From Helianthus annuus (Eukaryota; Streptophyta; Magnoliopsida; Asterales; Asteraceae), in contig NC_035437.2 of assembly GCF_002127325.2 (NCBI RefSeq), forward strand, positions 172,890,530-172,954,529: DNA of 64,000 nucleotides, given 5' to 3'. Below are positions 32,213 to 43,925 of the stretch, in pieces. Below the pieces are notes generated by a model. The model searched no databases and had not been told where the DNA came from. It saw nothing but the letters and a program-made list of their open reading frames with translations. The number at the start of each line of letters is the position of its first letter. Position 1 is the stretch's first letter. The position numbers and the translations under genes were made by a program.

Positions 32213-35200
32213 ATGTCATCTGAAAACAACTCCTCTTTTGCTCTCAAGTCCATACTTGAGAAAGACAAGCTGAATAACACCAATTTTCTTGAGTGGCACC
32301 GCAACTTGAGAATCGTTCTCAAGATGGCAAAAAGGCTTTATGTTTTGGAAACCCCGATCCCAACCGCACCCGAAAACAACACTGTGGTTGCGAAGAAGGC
32401 TTTCGACAAACATAAAGAAGATGCCATGGAAGTTGCTTGCCTCATGCAAGCCACCATGTCTCCAGATCTTCAGAAGAATATGGAAGACATGAATGCCTTC
32501 GACATGATTGAACAACTCAAGGGCATGTTTCAGAAACAAGCCCGTCAGGAACGCTATGACACCATGAAACAGCTCATAAGCTGTAAAATGCAAGAGGGTT
32601 CCTCAGTTAGTGCTCATGTCCTCAAGATGAAAGGCTACATCGACCAACTAAACAAACTTGGTTATCCTCTCCAAGATGAGATGGTTGTTGACTTCATTCT
32701 CAACTCTCTTTCCAGTCACTATGATCAATTTGTTATGAACTTTAACATGAATGACTGGGTAAAGACAGTGCCAGAGCTACATGGGATGCTCAAAACGGCA
32801 GAGATGAACATTTCCAACAAAGTAAGCCAAGTGTTAATGGTTCGATCTGGTGGTGTTAAAAAGCCCAAAACAAAGAAGAAAAGTTATAACAGCAAAAACA
32901 AAGGAAAGGCTCCTGTTGCTGCCAAACCTGCCACCAACAAGAGCAAGCAAGCTGTGAAAGCCCCTCTTCCAGAAGAGCGGCAATGCTATGAGTGTAACAA
33001 GATGGGGCACTGGAAACGTAACTGCCCCGAGTATCTTGCCAAGCTCAAAGTGAAGAAGGCTAATGGAGAAGGCACTTCTTCAGGTATTCTAATATATGTT
33101 ATCGAACTTTTCACTGTTTCAAGCAACACATGGGTATTTGATACCGGGTGTGGTTATCACATCATTAATGTCTTGCAGGAGCCTGAGAAGTGGAAGAAAA
33201 TGAAGCCGGGAGACATGGAGCTCATTGTTGGCGATGGGAAAAGAGTCCCAGTTCTGGCAACTGGCACATTTAATCTTATCTGGTCTTATCGTTGTTTTGA
33301 ACAATTGTCTTTATGCACCTGGTTTAACCAAAAACATCATTTCAGTTTCGTTGCTTTATGAACAAGGATTTAGATATGTTTTTAATGGTATTGCTATTTC
33401 TGCTTATCTAAATGGTATTTACTATTTTGAGGCTAAACCTCGAAACGGTATCTATGAAATTAATGTTCAGCCTAGCAGTAACATATATCACCTTTCTAAA
33501 TGTCAGAAAAATGGTACTAGTGATTCATTCCTATGGCATTGTAGACTTGGCCATATAAGCAAGGCACGCGTAAAATGGCTCCAATCTGAGGGGATTCTTG
33601 AATCCACCGGAATGGACTCATTTGATGATTGCGAGTCTTGCTTAGCTGGCAAACTCACCAAGGATCCCTTCACCCATGTTGGTGAACGAGCTAGCGATCT
33701 ACTAGGACTCATACACTCAGATGTATGTGGTCCTTTTAGAACCATGACTAGGAATCACGAGAGATACTTCGTTACGTTCATCGATGACTATAGTCGATAT
33801 GCTTATGTCTATCTCATGAAGCATAAGCATGAAACTTTTGAAAAGTTCAAAGAGTTTCAAAACGAAGTTGAAAACCAACTTAATAGAAAGATTAAAATGC
33901 TTCGCTCAGATCGAGGAGGTGAATACCTCAGCTTGGAATTTCTCGATCATCTAAAGGAACGTGGAATAGTTTCACAACCCACTCCACCAGGCACACCCCA
34001 ACTTAATGGCGTGTGTGAAAGGAGAAATCGAACCTTACTAAATATGATTCGATCGATGATGTGTAGAACAAATTTACCTCACTCCTTTTGGGGTTTTGCT
34101 CTTATGACTGCTGCTCGACTCGTAAATCTAGCGCCGACCAAAAAGGTAAACAAAACTCCATATGAGATATGGCATGGGCATAAGCCGAATTTGAGTTACC
34201 TAAGAGTATGGGGGTGTGATGCTTACATCACAAGTGACTCTGATGACAAGCTCGACCCTCGAGGCGAAAAGGTTGTTTTCGTCGGATACTATAACCAATG
34301 CGGTTATTACTTCTACCATCCTGATGCAAATACGATTTCCATCAAAAGGAAGGCTAAAAGGTTCCTTGAAGATGAACTTCTTAGTCGAGGAACTGGAAGT
34401 AACTTAGTAGATCTTGAAGAAGTCCAAGGACTACAAGCAACCGTTGACGAGGTCGGAACGTCTGAACCACAACAAATTGTTGATACCGAATCGGACCCGA
34501 ACACAAGCCTTCGCAGGAGCATCAGGACTCGTAAAGAACCCGATAGATACCTTTGGCATGTTGAGGGTTCTGAAGTCCTGACAGTAGCCGAGTCTGATGA
34601 CGAGCCTACTAGTTACAAATCTGCTATTTCTAATCCAGATTCTGCGAAATGGCTAGAGGCCATGAAAGCCGAGATGCAATCCATGCGTGACAATGAAGTC
34701 TGGGACTTGGTTGAGCTACCCCCCGAATCTCGGGCAGTAGGGAGCAAATGGGTTTTCAAGAGAAAAACTGACATGCATGGAAATATACAAACCTATAAAG
34801 CACGGCTAGTAGCGAAAGGTTTCACTCAAACTCAAGGTATTGACTATGATGAAACCTTCTCACCCGTTGCTATGATCAAATCGATCAGGATATTACTTGC
34901 CATAGCTGCGTACTATGATTACGAAATTTGGCAAATGGATGTTAAGACCGCCTTTCTTAATGGACATCTTTCCGAAGATGTTTATATGGTTCAACCTGAC
35001 GGTTTTATCGATCCAAAATATCCTAATAGGGTATGCAAGCTAAACAAGTCCATTTATGGACTCAAGCAAGCATCTCGGAGCTGGAATCTTCGTTTTGACC
35101 AGAAAGTCAAAGAGTTTGGCTTTGTCAAGAACGAAGATGAACCTTGTGTTTACAGAAAGGCTAGTGGGAGTGCTATATCATTTCTCATCTTGTATGTGGA

Positions 35201-36187
35201 TGATATATTGATCATTGGAAACAACATCCCCATGCTTAAGGAAATTAAACATTGGTTGGGATCTTGTTTTGCAATGAAGGATCTTGGAGAAGCTGCTTAC
35301 ATTCTAGGAATCAAGATCTATATAGGAATAGATCTAAGCGACTTCTTGGGCTAACTCAGAGCACATACATAGATCAAGTAATGAAACGCTTCAAGATGGA
35401 AAACTCCAAGAAAGGAGGTGTTCCAATGACTAAAGGAACCGTTTTGGACAAATCGCAAGCTCCCTCTGAGGACCGAGAGATAAAGCAAATGGAAGGAGTT
35501 CCATATGCTTCAGCGATTGGTTCTATCATGTATGCTATGGTATGTACTCGACCAGACGTCTCGTATGCTTTGAGCATGACCAGCCGTTACCAGCAGAACC
35601 TTGGGGTTGCCCACTGGACTGCAGTTAAGAACATCCTTAAGTACTTGAGAAGGACAAAAGATATGTTCTTAATATTTGGAGGAGTCAATGAGGAGCTCAC
35701 TGTAAACTGTTACACTGATGCTAGTTTTCAAACTGATCGAGATACCTCTCGCTCACAAACGGGTTTCGTGTTCACTCTCAACGGAGGAGATGTCTCATGG
35801 AAAAGCTCCAAGCAGAGTGTTGTAGCTGATTCTACCACGGAATCTGAGTACATTACCGCATCAGATGCCGCGAAGGAAGCTGCTTGGATGAAGAAGTTCA
35901 TAACCGATCTCGATGTGGTTCCAAGTATCATGAAACCCATCCAGATATTTTGTGATAACACAGGTGCTATTGCTCAAGCCAAGGAGCCTAGATCACATCA
36001 CAAAGCCAAGCACATTTTGAGAAAATTTCACTACATACGTGAGATTGTGGAACGTGGAGACATCGTTATAAGCAAAATTGACACAGATCAAAACTTAGCT
36101 GACCCATTTACTAAGCCAATGACTCAAGAGAAACATGACCGTCATATGGATGCTATTGGGCTTAGATTAGCTAGTGAAATGTTTTGA
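32213..36187 (+). pseudogene. gag-pol: Ty1/copia gag-pol polyprotein, two frameshifts
   Basis: Gag starts at 32213 (MSSENNSS) with a UBN2-type gag domain and a zinc knuckle CYECNKMGHWKRNC at about residue 258. The aspartic protease motif WVFDTGCGYH is near residue 306. A frameshift near 33,280 moves the frame. Pol then shows the GAG-pre-integrase region (LWHCRLGHISKARV), the integrase core (HSDVCGPF, FIDDYSRYAYV, RSDRGGEY, NGVCERRNR), reverse transcriptase with WQMDVKTAFLNG and the active-site YVDD (35193-35204), and RNase H (TDASF, DSTTESEY, DNTGAI). A second frameshift at about 35,318-35,324, in a TA-rich spot, separates the last 311-codon frame (35252-36187). The order PR-IN-RT-RH is diagnostic for Copia. 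Everything apart from the two frameshifts looks intact. Confidence 0.95.
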
Positions 36188-37029
36188 TTTAGTATTTGGA
36201 TGTACGAACATCAAATAGTTGTATTCCTGTATTCATTTTGATTTACTAGTTAAATGCAATTCTTGAATCCTACAACTGTGTTCGATTTTGATACGTTTAA
36301 TCCGTGAATCTTGTATTCTAAATTATCCGTAGTCGATCAGACTCGTGGGAACGACTCTGAATTAAGACTATTCTGATTTTGGACTCAAGGAATTGACTTC
36401 CAAATTCACAGGCTTCATTATGAATGATGCTGGATGTAACTCGCATCAAATCATCTTCATGGATCTTAGTCATAAGATGTTTTGATTTGGGCATACTCAT
36501 TTAGTATCCTCTGACCTGAGATACATACTAGAACTTCCGTTTACTAAAGACTATTTTTTGATCAGTGTCAATCACTGTCGCGTAACTGCCAGTCATAAAG
36601 GCATTGGTTGGGAGTGGTTCTGAAGTTCGGTGGGAGTTGTATGTAGTCAAGATGGGATTCTGTACTCTTACATTATATGTAACAGTTAGACATCTGGGCG
36701 CCCTCGTTGATTCAAACTGGTGAAGTGTAAGGCCTTACCCAAACTTACTGTGTGTTTGATTGGACCACTTTGATTCTTGAACGAGAACGATAATGATTGA
36801 ACGCCATATGAGATTGAATCTGATCCATGTCTCATTGTTCAATTGATATCTTTTACAGAAGGGATAGATGACAACGATTGCCATAAGTCTATTGTCTTCA
36901 AGTAGCAAGCCATTGCTAAAGGGAAGATACCTTGGTTAGTGACTTTAAAGTGTCATGACCTGTTGGGGGCAGCCATGTGTAGCTAGAGCACCGCTGGCTG
37001 TCTGCGTTGAGATCTTATCAGAGACCGTC
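36188..37029 (+). other. 3' untranslated interior of the Copia element
   Basis: Non-coding sequence between the pol stop and the polypurine tract. The minus-strand ORF 36318-36500 is not recognisable. Confidence 0.6.
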
Positions 37030-37040
37030 CAAGTGGGAGC
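37030..37040 (+). promoter_or_regulatory. polypurine tract of the Copia element
   Basis: The purine-rich CAAGTGGGAGC lies directly before the right LTR start at 37041. Confidence 0.8.
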
Positions 37041-37889
37041 TGTTGGATATTTATGTCCGGTTCGATAAGTCAACGCTGCCGACCGGGTCTTGACCCGTAA
37101 GAGTTACACCGTGGTCAATGAACTAAAAATCCACTTAACTAATAACTGGTAATTACGAACGATACGCGGGTATTGAACGGAGAGACGGGTACATGGGCCG
37201 GGTGACACGGGTATTCTCACCCACCGCCACTTGTCACTTGCCACCCTTTTTGGCCAATAGAAATACATGCAACTTTGCCACCCTTTTTGGCCAATAGAAT
37301 TACATGCAATTTTGCATGATTGACACTTGGCTAACATACATGAATGTCCATATTCTATATAAGTGGGTCTTGTATTTGGTGGAAGATGCAAGAGAAGATT
37401 AAAAACCTCTCTCAACTCACACACCCAAACCGGTCACCACCGCCCGCCGCCGCCGCTCTCCGCCGGTCGCCGCCGCCGGCCGCCGGCCACCACCGCCGAG
37501 ACCCGGCTCACATTCGCGTATCTCTCGCTCGTGTAACTAGCATTCGATCGTTGAACCTCGGTGTCTCAACCGGTTATTTACTAACCGAAGGTATATCTAA
37601 ACCCCCTATGGTTGATGTTCTATTTCGTGTTTGCATGTTGGTGACCTTGTTCCATTACGGGTAATCCTTGGTATAAAAGTGTTTATGTTAATTTTGTTAC
37701 ATTCGCTTCCGTTGCCAAAATGTGTATATATTTTTTTAACTAGTTAAAGTTTATTTTGAATAACCTATTTCTAGATGCACTCTTTTGTCAAAAATGTTTT
37801 GACTAAATCCTTGTGACAAAATAAACACATATTTAATATGAACCGGGTTCATAAAATAAAACTAAAATATATACCACGGATATCCTTCA
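37041..37889 (+). repeat. 3' LTR of the Copia element (849 bp)
   Basis: Identical to the left LTR except for two single-base differences (near 37118 and within the CCG-rich stretch near 37475). It is followed by the AGTAT target-site repeat. Confidence 0.95.
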
Positions 37890-37894
37890 AGTAT

Positions 37895-40439
37895 ATCAAC
37901 ATCAATTTCATTATAGTTGTATTTACTTAAGCCCAAATTGTAATAATAAACATTGATACAGTATAATCATGGACGAAGTTTTTAAGGGGTGGGAGGGGGC
38001 GGCCGACCCCTCGAACTTTTCGCTCAATAGTGTAGAGTATGTAGTTTTCGTTTAGAAATTTTTGGATATATACGTTTTCGACCCCCCAATTTTATAGAAA
38101 ATTTTTAGGTCTGGTGACTTCCAACCCCCCTCCCCTCCGGTCCGAAATCTCAAGGTTCACCACTAAGTATAATATACATACTTTAAAATTCTTCTTCTTC
38201 TTCTTTTTTGGGCGGGAAATCCCTATACCATAAGGGGTCCAAGGGAGTACCATCCACTAGGGCAGGATTGGAGGGCGGCACCCAGCTTGGCGGGGGCTCG
38301 GGGTCTGGCCGTTGGTGTAGTCCAATGGCACCATCGCTTTATCGTCAATGTGGAAGCTAATCACCAGTAGTAATTGTACGTTAGTGGCACACTAAGTCTT
38401 TAACTGATACAAATGATAAATGCCAAGTAGTTGTAACCCTTGTCTTGTCTACCCTAAATGTCGTATCCTTTCACAAAGGGTTGCAACTATTCAACAAAAC
38501 CATTGTGATGATTCGACCCCTATATAAAGGAAATCATCTGCTATTTTCATCACACGAATTAATTAACTCGTTTTCATTACAAAATACTGTAATATGATAG
38601 TGAAACATCCATGATTCAGAAAGTTATTCAAGTTAACTGAAATATGAAACCTACAATTTCCGTCTATATTTTATGATATGGTGAGAAAGCTATACTCGTT
38701 TTAAGTTAAACCGTTTTATAGTTGACTTTTAATTTCATTAGTTCATATATTAGGCTCTCAATTCTAAAATCTGTTGCTTAATTGTTTATCAAACGGCAAT
38801 AACGGGTTGAATTTTTGCACAAGAGGTATGGAACTAAATTTAAGTAATCTTTTTATTAGAAATTGATGAATTTGATCTAGTACGTGATTATATATTTAAA
38901 ATTAGGTAATCTAGACGAAATGAAGTATGAGTTTTGACGAATTGGTATGGCCTCAAGACCATGTGTAAACATTTCTATAATATGGTAGTGATGAATTCAT
39001 AAATTTTCATTAGAGAAGAAAATACAAGTCGGGTATAAAACAACAAATAATTTATAGTTAAACTTTTTCAAAGTAATACTATATTTTTCAATTTAAGCAC
39101 ACATCTTAGGTTTTTTAGTTAATTTTTATTTAACTATTAAGGCTTTGGGTATACTAACCTCGTCAACTCTACTTATGTGCCACATCAACCACTTTTCTCT
39201 ATTTCATTTCACCTCATCTTAAGAAATGGTTAAATTCTGTTAACTTCAAATAACCCTATTTTTTAGTGTTTTTTGGTTTAAAAAAGGAAAAAAAATTAGT
39301 CCAGTCTCTTAACATCTCGTTAACATGTAAACAAATAACTCTTTTAACGTCTTTTAACACAAGGAGAAGATGGTGTACAATGCCATTAACATGCTATGAC
39401 ACAATTAACGCCCTAGATACTAAGATACACCTCAAGACCTTATAGATCAACGCTCGTTCGTCATCTTTTGGTTTTGTGCACTAGTTTTTATACAAATTTA
39501 AAATGTGAATATAATTCAAAGTTGATGTGATATTAAATATTAAATACTAATTGTTATATTATTAAATAATTTAATCAGAGATCTTAGAAGATAATTGAAT
39601 GGCCACATGACGTGAGACTAGAGGAAGAAGATAATTCCACATAGAGACCCGTTCAATTCCCGAATTGAAGATGATGGATGATATAGATGGAAAAGTTGAT
39701 ATCATATATTGAATTAAATTTAATAACATTTTGAATTAACAACACATTTGCATGGATATTAATGTGCATGATTATTCAAAAATCATGCTTAATTAATAAA
39801 AAAACCAATTATATTATTAAAGCTTCAGGCTTAATGTTTGTTTCTTGGTTTTTTATATGAGAAAAACCCTAATTATAAAACATTTGTAGGTTTTATCGAT
39901 AAAACTCAATGTTTCGATTGTTTTGTCATGTGATGATGCTAGTATTTTTTAGATATCATCATTTTTTATATAGTTTAATGTATAAGGATATATTCAACTT
40001 GACGACTGTCATTAGCTGTAATTGTATGTGGTAGAACTGAAATCATATATCTTTCTTTATACTAATTCTTTATACTAATTTTTAAGTCATATATTGATCT
40101 AGTTCGTTGCACATAGTATGGGCTATTCCAACACATAAACACGAACCTCCCTCTCTTCTGCAATGACACCACCTGGCAAACACCTCTCTGCCATCCAGAA
40201 TACGAAATTGCGGAATTTACAAAAGTCACAAGTCAACCAACATTAATAGAAAATTAAGTTAAAAGATATTTAGAGTACAAACCGATTCTTCTTTGTTTTT
40301 TTCTTGGGAATATTATCTCTTTTTCCATCTATATACATCATGTATAGACTAATTACTTATAGAAATTAGAGGTGGAACTGATTCTTCTACTTTTAGATTA
40401 TATATATATAGAGAGAGAGAGAAAGAAAGTGTACTGTAC
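37895..40439. other. gene-free AT-rich sequence
   Basis: No gene is supported in 2.5 kb. Sub-features are a short TTC repeat (about 38190-38206), a C/G-rich patch with 'gaccccccaatttt' and 'ccaacccccctcccctcc' (38080-38140), and a GA run near 40410. Confidence 0.55.
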
Positions 40440-40670
40440 AATCTGGGTTAACGTACGTTGCGTACGCTAGGGAAATCTAACATGCGTGATTAGTTTTATA
40501 GCATGCGTGATTAGGGTTTTTACCCCATGCGTGATTTCTGATTTTGTACATGCGTGATTATGTTCATGCGTGATTATGGGTTTCAACATGCGTGATTAAG
40601 GTTTTCAACATGCGTGATTATGTTCATGCATGATTAGAGAGAGAAAGAAAGTGTAAAATACAAAAGTCTC
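40440..40670. repeat. CATGCGTGATTA motif repeat, left half
   Basis: Eight copies of CATGCGTGATTA (one as CATGCATGATTA) spaced 16-24 bp apart, preceded by the palindromic ACGTACGTTGCGTACG stretch near 40450. The repeat is split at 40670 by the insertion of the 40671-48195 LTR element and continues at 48201. Confidence 0.8.
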
Positions 40671-40908
40671 TGTTGGAAATTTAGTGAAAATGGGTTTTTC
40701 ACTAAATATTTTGGACATGAATAATATTTATATATGTGTTGTATAAATAATTATTTATGGGTTTGTGTTCAAACTATGTCCAAATAGAGCTAAGATGAAT
40801 GAGATATCGAAGCTTGAAGTTGTATGTTTGGAACAAACAAAGATGAGAAAAATGGATTGAGATTTGTCATCTTGTCCCACATAGGTGGATAGACAAAACT
40901 TAAAGTGG

Positions 40909-40917
40909 TATATAAAG
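40909..40917 (+). promoter_or_regulatory. TATA box of the hairpin-element LTR
   Basis: TATATAAAG sits about 240 bp into the LTR. The right LTR has TATATAAGG at the matching place, one of the few LTR differences. Confidence 0.65.
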
Positions 40918-41437
40918 AGGAGCACTCCTTGAAGGCAAACACTAGTGGGGACCAAAGGGTGCACCGCACCTGCACATATGCGCACGTGATGTGGGTTATA
41001 AGCCCAATGTGGTGCGCTTTGAACTTCGCACACCGCCTTTGTATTTTTGTCCATGAGTGCGTGGTCAGATACATGGCGGGTCCGCTTATGGCGCACCCTT
41101 GGGTGGCGTAGGCGGATGCCTTGGCATGGCGCATGGCGCACGTCATTGGCTATGGCGAAGACTGCAAGTGGCACGCGAGTATGGATGGTGCATAACCAGG
41201 TGGCATCCTGGTGTGCATAGTGGCATCCAATTAGCGCGTGGCGCAAGAAGGTGTGTCTCCGCGGAAGCGTAGTGCAGGCTCAACTAAGGCGCGCCTGCAT
41301 GCGCGTTCGACCGGTTAAACCAGTCTACTTACTAGAGAGTTAATGTTAGACGGTTTCCACTAGTGCCATAAGTTGCATGGCAGTTTCTTTTTACTACCAC
41401 TTAATATCCATTAAGTTAGAGTTTAACCCTTTTTATT

Positions 41438-41528
41438 ACAAGATTAATTATCTTGTTAATTACAAGATTAATGATCTTGTTAATTACAAGATTAATGATC
41501 TTGTTAATTACAAGATTAATGATCTTGT
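41438..41528. repeat. four tandem 24-bp hairpin units in the LTR
   Basis: ACAAGATTAATGATCTTGT repeats with a 24-bp period at 41438, 41462, 41486 and 41510. Each is a hairpin of ACAAGAT pairing with ATCTTGT around a five-base centre (TAATT in the first, TAATG in the rest). The identical set is in the right LTR at 47523-47613. Confidence 0.9.
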
Positions 41529-42420
41529 TTATGTCACCATTAAGAGGGTTGAATGAGTCTATGCATCTAATTATAAAATGAATATGGTTTATTCATTTGT
41601 GTAGAAGAAGAAAAATAGACACAACAAATTGGTCTTTTGTTCCTTGAAAATTTAGAGAGGAGCACTCTCTAAATTATTCTTTTCTCAACTTCATATTTTC
41701 CTAATTGTGTGAACACCAAATTATACCCGGTGCTATCTCGGGCATGAGAGTCATCTTCGGCAGTACACATACTGTTCCGGTTGTTGTACCCTGGGAGACA
41801 GACCGTCTGAGAGGAGGCGCGGAATCTGTTTTAAGGGAAGCGTGTTGAACACGTGCCTCAACCAAAAACCGTCAACAATTTTGCTTGTCTTGTAGCGGAG
41901 TTTTGATCTCGTAGATGCGGTTGAAGTTTTCCAAAGACATTGGCTTTGAATCAAGATTGGTACAATTATATTGTATTTTATATTCGTTTATTTAATTTTT
42001 GTAACCGATATTGTACTAGTCGAATTTCCCACCAATAACGAGAGTCTCGTTATTATTTATTATATATATTTGTAATATATTTTATTAAAAACGTGAACCT
42101 AGTTCCTACAATCTTAAAACAGACTTTCGTGAAGATTGTTTCTACAATCTTTAATCCCTTCTCTACGAGGATTTAGGTTCACGAAAGTTAAAATATTTAA
42201 TGGGATTTTTGTTAAAATCTTGAAAATATTTTTGGGAAATAGTTATTTAGTACAATGAGTCGGATTAATTTTATGATTGGAGTACAATCTTTAATCCGAA
42301 TACCGGGTTGCAAAACGACTGTTTTGATTCAGGTTTTACTGTTCATGGGTTTTTGTTCGTGTTTAGATAAACCGAACGATATACAAAATAATATGTATTT
42401 CAATATGTTTTGAAATACTA

Positions 42421-43925
42421 AAATTTTCTAATGAGCGTATTAGAAAAATATATTTTGTAACCCCATACAAAAATGTTTGTAACATTTTATTTATTTATTA
42501 CAAACATGTTATAAACTTTAATTGGTATATTAATATTGGTTTAAATGTCTTGAAACACATATATTTTCTAATGAGTGTATTAGAAAGTAATTTTTTTTTA
42601 TAAAATTACAAGTTTTAAAACATTAACGTATTCTAACAAGTGTGTTAGAAATAATTATTTTGAATAATAATAAGTTTTAAAACATCTATATGTTCTAACG
42701 AGCGTGTTAGGAACAATGTTTTAAAGACGGTTGGATATTCTAACGAGCGTGTTAGAAACAATAGTTTAAAAATGTTTAGATTTTCTAACGGGCATGTTAG
42801 AAAAGATTATTATTACAAATAATTGTTAAACGAGCGTGTTTGAAACAATTATTTTAGATAATAAGAAATCTTGAAATGGTTTCGTATTTTTTTTTATTTC
42901 TAATGAGCGTATTAGAAATAGTTTTTTATAAACTTCAAAACAAAAATTGTAATAAGTTATTTCTAATGAGCGTGTTAGAAATGATTTAACGACTTTGGCA
43001 ATTTTTAATATTTCTAACGAGCGGGTTAGAAAACGTTTATTTTATATATGCCAAAAACGGCTTATGGAATAAACGATTGTTTAATTCTAACAAGTGTGTT
43101 AGAATTTTATAGAATAATAAGGTTTAATATCATCTATTATATCTAATGAGCGTGTTAGATACGATGATTTTGTAAACCGAACTACTTAAAAGACGATCAG
43201 ATTTTCTAACGAGTGTGTTAGAAAAGATTTTTGTTGCAAATAATTATTAACAAGTGAGTTGGAAACAATTTATGGGTAATAATTAACCTTGTAACAGTTT
43301 CGTCTGAACCTTTAAATCTCTAACAATTAAGTTAGAAACGGTTTTTTTTTTTTACATAAATGTTAAAACGGTTTCGTATTTGTTTATTTCTAATGAGCGT
43401 ATTAGAAATAGTTTATATTTTTATAAACTTCGAAACAAATTCTTTAATCGTTTAATTCTAACGAGCGTATTAGAAACCTTTTAACGATTTGCAATCGTTA
43501 ATTTATAACGAGCGGGTTAGAACCGGGTTAACCATGATAAATTATTTAACATGATTTGTATCCGGTTTATATATTTTCTAACGAGCGTGTTAGAAAAGGT
43601 TTGTGTTTATTTCTAACGAGCGTGTTAGAAAATGTTCATTTAAATAAACCAAAATTGGCTTATGAGAATAAGTGTATCCGTTTTATTTCTAACGAGCGCG
43701 TTAGTAACGGTTTACTTTATAAAAAAAAACCGAATATTTTGAATGTTTGATAAACATTTAAATTCTAATTAGCACATTAGAATTGGTTATCATACAAACC
43801 ACTCAATTTAACGATCGGTAATCGTTATTATCTAACAGCGGTTAGAAATGGTTTAAATATGATAAACCAACTATTAAAACGACGTGTATTCGGTTTATTT
43901 TTCAAACGAGCGAGTTTGAAGTTGT
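42421..43925 (+). repeat. array of about 24 dispersed hairpins, TTCTAAC-GAGCGT-GTTAGAA
   Basis: About every 35-80 bp a short inverted repeat appears: arms TTCTAAC and GTTAGAA, or variants, around a six-base centre that is mostly GAGCGT. Examples are 42738-42757, 43140-43161, 43083-43106, 43761-43784 and 43901-43920. One more lies outside the array at 44537-44554. When an arm changes, the other usually changes to keep pairing (AAT with ATT, CAAAC with GTTTG, AATTC with GAATT), and some copies have G-T wobbles. The sequence between the hairpins is AT-rich and not repeated. There is no ORF across it; the ORF 43556-43750 is chance. Confidence 0.85.

Larger units (their letters stand above)
29980..37889 (+). 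mobile_element. Ty1/copia retrotransposon, recent insertion (7,910 bp)
   Basis: LTRs of exactly 849 bp (29980-30828 and 37041-37889) start TGTTGGATATTTATG and end ATATCCTTCA. They are flanked by the TSD AGTAT (29975-29979 and 37890-37894). I see only two differences between the LTRs, which points to a very recent insertion. PBS, gag-pol and polypurine tract are all in the expected order. Gag-pol is broken by two frameshifts. Confidence 0.95.
40671..42110 (+). repeat. 5' LTR of the hairpin element (1,440 bp)
   Basis: TATA box TATATAAAG at 40909-40917. Downstream is a markedly GC-rich zone (about 40960-41310) with many GCGC and GGCGCA motifs, then four tandem hairpins (41438-41528). ORFs at 40755-41272 and 41751-41954 recur in the other LTR and carry no known domain. 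Confidence 0.92.

Noticed and set aside
40755..41272. ORFs of 60-163 codons in the LTRs at 40.7-42 and 46.8-48 kb
   Set aside because: They recur only because the LTR is duplicated. Several frames on both strands are open in the same GC-rich zone, and none has a recognisable domain.
42421..43925. Hairpin array as a CRISPR array
   Set aside because: Repeats are only about 20 bp, vary in sequence with compensating changes, spacing is irregular, there are no cas genes, and it sits inside a plant LTR element.
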